A stretch of 64,000 bases of DNA from contig JAVKIE010000007.1 in assembly GCA_031459615.1 (NCBI GenBank), positions 86,653 through 150,652 of the forward strand, given 5' to 3'. Of this stretch, positions 60,097 through 64,000 are shown in pieces. The translations under genes and the position numbers were made by a program. How positions within the stretch are numbered: position 1 is the stretch's first letter; each line of letters starts with the position of its first letter. Source of the DNA: Calidihabitans tengchongensis (GTDB taxonomy: Bacteria; Sysuimicrobiota; Sysuimicrobiia; Sysuimicrobiales; Kaftiobacteriaceae). A model generated the notes under the pieces. That model saw only the letters and a program-made list of their open reading frames with translations, did no database searches and was not told where the DNA came from.

Positions 60097-61209
60097 GTGA
60101 CCACCACTCCCCCGCCGACCCGCGATCAGATCCTGGAAGCCCTGCGCGACGTCCAGGACCCCGAGCTCCACAAGAGCATCGTCGACCTGGACATGGTCCG
60201 GGATATCGCCATCCGCGACGGCCGCGTCACCGTGGACGCCGTCCTGACCATCGGCGCCTGCCCCCTGCGCGAGACCATCGTCGAGTCCATCAAGGCCAGG
60301 GTGCGGGCCCTGCCCGGCGTCCGCGCGGTGGACGTCGCCCTGGGCGTGATGACCCCCCAGCAGCGCCAGGCTTTGATCGAAAAGCTGCGGGGGGGCGAGG
60401 TGGGCACCCAGGGCCGTCCGTCGTTCCTCGGGCCCGACTCGCCCATCCGGGTCATCGCCGTGGCCAGCGGCAAAGGCGGCGTCGGCAAGTCCACCGTGAC
60501 CGTGAACCTGGCCGCCGCCTTGGCGGAGATGGGCCACCGGGTGGGCGTGGTGGACGCCGACGTGTACGGCTTCAGCATCCCCCGGATGCTCGGGGTCAGC
60601 GGGCGGCCCACGGTCATCGACCAGATGATCATCCCGCTGGAGCGGGACGGTATCCGCGTCATCTCCATCGGCTTCATGCTGCCCGACGAGGAGCAGGCGG
60701 TCATCTGGCGCGGTCCGCTGCTGCACAAGACCCTGACCACCTTCCTCAACGAGGTCCACTGGGGAGACGACCTCGAGTACCTGCTGCTGGACCTGCCGCC
60801 GGGCACCGGGGACGTCTCCATCACCATCGCCCAGACTCTGCCCTCTAGCTGCATGCTGCTGGTCACCACTCCCCAGGAGGCGGCGGTGAAGGTGGCCCTG
60901 CGGGCCGCGAAGATGGCCGAGAAGGTCAACATGGAGGTGGTCGGCGTCGTCGAGAACATGTCGTACTTCCGCCCGTCCCCCGGCGCCGAGCCGGTGTACA
61001 TCTTCGGCCGGGGAGGGGGAGCCGCGCTGGCGGCCCAGCTGGGGGTGCCCCTGCTGGCAGAGGTCCCGCTGGACCCCGCGGTGCGGGAAGGCGGGGACGC
61101 CGGCCGCCCGGTGGTCCGCTCGCGCCCGGACTCGGAGGCCGCCGCCGCGTTCCGCCGGGCCGCCGAGCGCCTGCGCGACGCCGTCCCCGTCCCGGCCCGC
61201 ACTTCCTGA
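60097..61209 (+). CDS. mrp: Mrp/NBP35-type P-loop ATPase (ApbC)
   Basis: 370 residues. N-terminal MIP18/DUF59 domain (about 8-85, PELHKSIVDLDMVRD). P-loop ASGKGGVGKSTVTVNLA near residue 130, VDADVYGFSIPRML, and DLPPGTGDVSI. The CxxC that bridges a [4Fe-4S] cluster in many Mrp proteins is missing: the stretch after VENMSYF reads RPSPGAEPVYIFG. Fe-S carrier role is thus uncertain. GTG start. Confidence 0.92.
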   Translation: MTTTPPPTRDQILEALRDVQDPELHKSIVDLDMVRDIAIRDGRVTVDAVLTIGACPLRETIVESIKARVRALPGVRAVDVALGVMTPQQRQALIEKLRGGEVGTQGRPSFLGPDSPIRVIAVASGKGGVGKSTVTVNLAAALAEMGHRVGVVDADVYGFSIPRMLGVSGRPTVIDQMIIPLERDGIRVISIGFMLPDEEQAVIWRGPLLHKTLTTFLNEVHWGDDLEYLLLDLPPGTGDVSITIAQTLPSSCMLLVTTPQEAAVKVALRAAKMAEKVNMEVVGVVENMSYFRPSPGAEPVYIFGRGGGAALAAQLGVPLLAEVPLDPAVREGGDAGRPVVRSRPDSEAAAAFRRAAERLRDAVPVPARTS

Positions 61210-61289
61210 GGAGGCCGGGGACCGGCACCGGACCAGACAGGTGGGGACAGTCCCCGACGCTCCTCTTCCCAGGGTGCGGGCCGCGGAGA

Positions 61290-61500
61290 GGTAATCTTCA
61301 GCCCCTCTCCCTGCTGGGAGAGGGTCAGGTGAGGGCCTGGGAGGGGATAACGCCTCCCCTCTCCCTCCGGGAGAGGGTGAGTCCGGGTGAGACCAACACC
61401 TTTCCCCTCTCCCTGTGGGAGAGGGCCAGGGTGAGGGCAGGGGAGAGGGTCAGGGTGAGGGAGGCAGTTCGCCTTCAACCTTGGACCTTCAACGCAGTCA
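61290..61500. repeat. Intergenic repeat mosaic
   Basis: The 313-bp gap before the aldehyde dehydrogenase has hairpin units at about 61302-61335, 61357-61390 and 61403-61465, then GTTCGCCTTCAACCTTGGACCTTCAACGCAG (61467-61497 region). I see no gene in it. Confidence 0.8.
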
Positions 61501-61522
61501 ATTGAGCGGCCGGGAGGTGGAG

Positions 61523-63022
<1,500 letters not shown>

Positions 63023-63042
63023 CGCCCCAACCCCACCCCCCT

Positions 63043-63160
63043 CAGTCCCCTCTCCCCCCGGGAGAGGGCCAGGTGAGGGCTGGGAGAGATAACATCTTCC
63101 CCTCTCCCTCCGGGAGAGGGCGCGGGTGAGGGCCCGGGAAAGGACGGGGAAGAGGACGAA
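63043..63160. repeat. Intergenic repeat mosaic
   Basis: Two hairpin units, CCCCTCTCCCCCCGGGAGAGGG (63048-63069) and CCCCTCTCCCTCCGGGAGAGGG (63099-63120), with G-rich tails. Confidence 0.8.
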
Positions 63161-63178
63161 GATGAGGGCTCTGTGCCT

Positions 63179-64000
63179 GTGAAACCTGCCCCGCTCGCCA
63201 CCCTCGCCTGCATACTGACCCTCGCCCTCCCGGCCGCCGGCGCCTCCGCGCCCACTGTCCGCATCACCGCCGACACGGTCCTCGCCCGCGAGGCCGGCCA
63301 GGTCATCGAGGCCCGCGGCGCCGTCACCATCACCGACGGCCGCATCACCATCCGCGCCGACCACCTCCTGTACACCCGCCGCGACCGACGCATCCGCCTG
63401 ACCGGCCACGTCGCTGCTGTCACCCCTCAGGGCGACCTCCGCGCCCGGCAGGTTGTGGTGACCCTCACGCCGGCGGGAGCCCTGGAGGCGGTGGAAGCGG
63501 CGGGGGAGGTGACCGTGCGCTCGGCGGACCGGACGCTGCAGGCCGGCCGGGTACGCTACCGGCCGGTCGCCGACATCATGGAGGCGACGGATGGCGTGGT
63601 GCTCCGGTGGGCGGACCGGACGCTGCAGGCGGACCGGGTGCGCTACGAGGCGGGGAAGACGTTTGACGCCGACGGCGGTGTCACGGTACGGTGGGGAGAC
63701 CGCGAGCTGACCGCCCGCCGGGTCGTCGGCGTGGCGGCCGGCCAGGTCCTGGAGGCGTCAGAAGACGCCGTGGCCCGGTGGGCCGACCGCACCATCCGGG
63801 CCGACCGCATGGTCTACCGTCTGGCGGAGGACGTCCTTACCGCCACCGGCGGGGTGACCCTCACCACGCGGAATCTCGCGGCGACAGCCCAGACGCTGGT
63901 CGCCCGCGGCGCCCGCACCGCCACCCTCGGCGGCCGCGCCCGCATGCAGACGCCCGATGGCGAGCTGCAGGCCGACCGGATCGACGTGCAGGTCCAGGAG
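63179..64000 (+). CDS. OstA/LptA-like protein, N-terminal part
   Basis: Open to the window edge: 274 codons from GTG 63179 (or GTG 63173) with no stop. Signal peptide about 1-24 (TLACILTLALPAAGASA). Then repeated beta units of the OstA/LptA type, with ADRTLQAGRVRY, WADRTLQADRVRY, WGDRELTARRVV and WADRTIRADRMVY, about 29-45 residues apart. LptA and LptD N-termini carry lipopolysaccharide across the periplasm. If correct, the cell has an outer membrane. Two units are nearly the same in DNA (63524 and 63611). Confidence 0.75.
   Translation, partial: MKPAPLATLACILTLALPAAGASAPTVRITADTVLAREAGQVIEARGAVTITDGRITIRADHLLYTRRDRRIRLTGHVAAVTPQGDLRARQVVVTLTPAGALEAVEAAGEVTVRSADRTLQAGRVRYRPVADIMEATDGVVLRWADRTLQADRVRYEAGKTFDADGGVTVRWGDRELTARRVVGVAAGQVLEASEDAVARWADRTIRADRMVYRLAEDVLTATGGVTLTTRNLAATAQTLVARGARTATLGGRARMQTPDGELQADRIDVQVQE

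Overview
This is a very GC-rich bacterial chromosome segment of about 64 kb. It is gene-dense and almost all on the + strand; only an ATPase, lgt, a DtxR/Fur regulator pair and a ferredoxin-NADP reductase lie on the - strand. No rRNA, tRNA, CRISPR array or intact insertion sequence was seen. An OstA/LptA-type gene at the right edge suggests a double-membrane cell. A T-box riboswitch, a CysO-type cysteine pathway, FixCX and a Thermus-like aminopropyltransferase point to a deep-branching, Terrabacteria-like, possibly thermophilic lineage. I cannot name the phylum from sequence alone.

Layout. 0-13.5 kb: the end of nuoD, a fused nuoEF, nuoG-N (complex I) and fixC-fixX, which would feed ETF electrons to quinone. 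13.5-26.2 kb: an ATPase that looks inserted, lgt, an ITPase-like gene, a broken Fpg/Nei copy next to an intact mutM, a SAM hydrolase, ccdA, an S41 protease, an M20 peptidase, an acyl-CoA dehydrogenase, a CYTH-DNPH1 fusion and an ABC-class ATPase. 26.2-31 kb: a tRNA-Trp-type T-box ahead of trpB2, then DtxR and Fur regulators divergent from an FTR1 iron permease, and a NIF3-like gene.

31.2-46 kb is the most notable region. It holds lipB, a trans-sulfuration lyase, a MoaD/CysO-like sulfur carrier, a CBS-type enzyme, a ParB/Srx-fold protein resembling free-serine kinases (SbnI/SerK), a CysM-like synthase, a Cys-containing leader ORF before a rhodanese, a JAMM (Mec-like) peptidase, an Rrf2 regulator, an ECF sigma/zinc anti-sigma pair and a MoeZ-like E1-rhodanese. 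Together these could form a full protein-thiocarboxylate route to cysteine in which free serine is phosphorylated directly to O-phosphoserine.

46-64 kb: two zinc alcohol dehydrogenases, a second copy of a cupin, ErpA/NFU Fe-S assembly, RtcB, spermidine synthase, a second acyl-CoA dehydrogenase, a homocysteine methyltransferase-MetF fusion, a methionine synthase split into two genes, an SRPBCC protein, DUF971, Mrp, an aldehyde dehydrogenase and the start of an OstA-like gene. From about 42.7 kb on, most larger intergenic gaps are built from the same three repeat modules: a CCCTCTCCC/GGGAGAGGG hairpin, a GATCCC-rich string, and a CACCTTCAACCTT-type string. Several promoters of TTGACA / TAGNAT type sit only 5-11 bp before a start codon, suggesting leaderless or very short-leader mRNAs.
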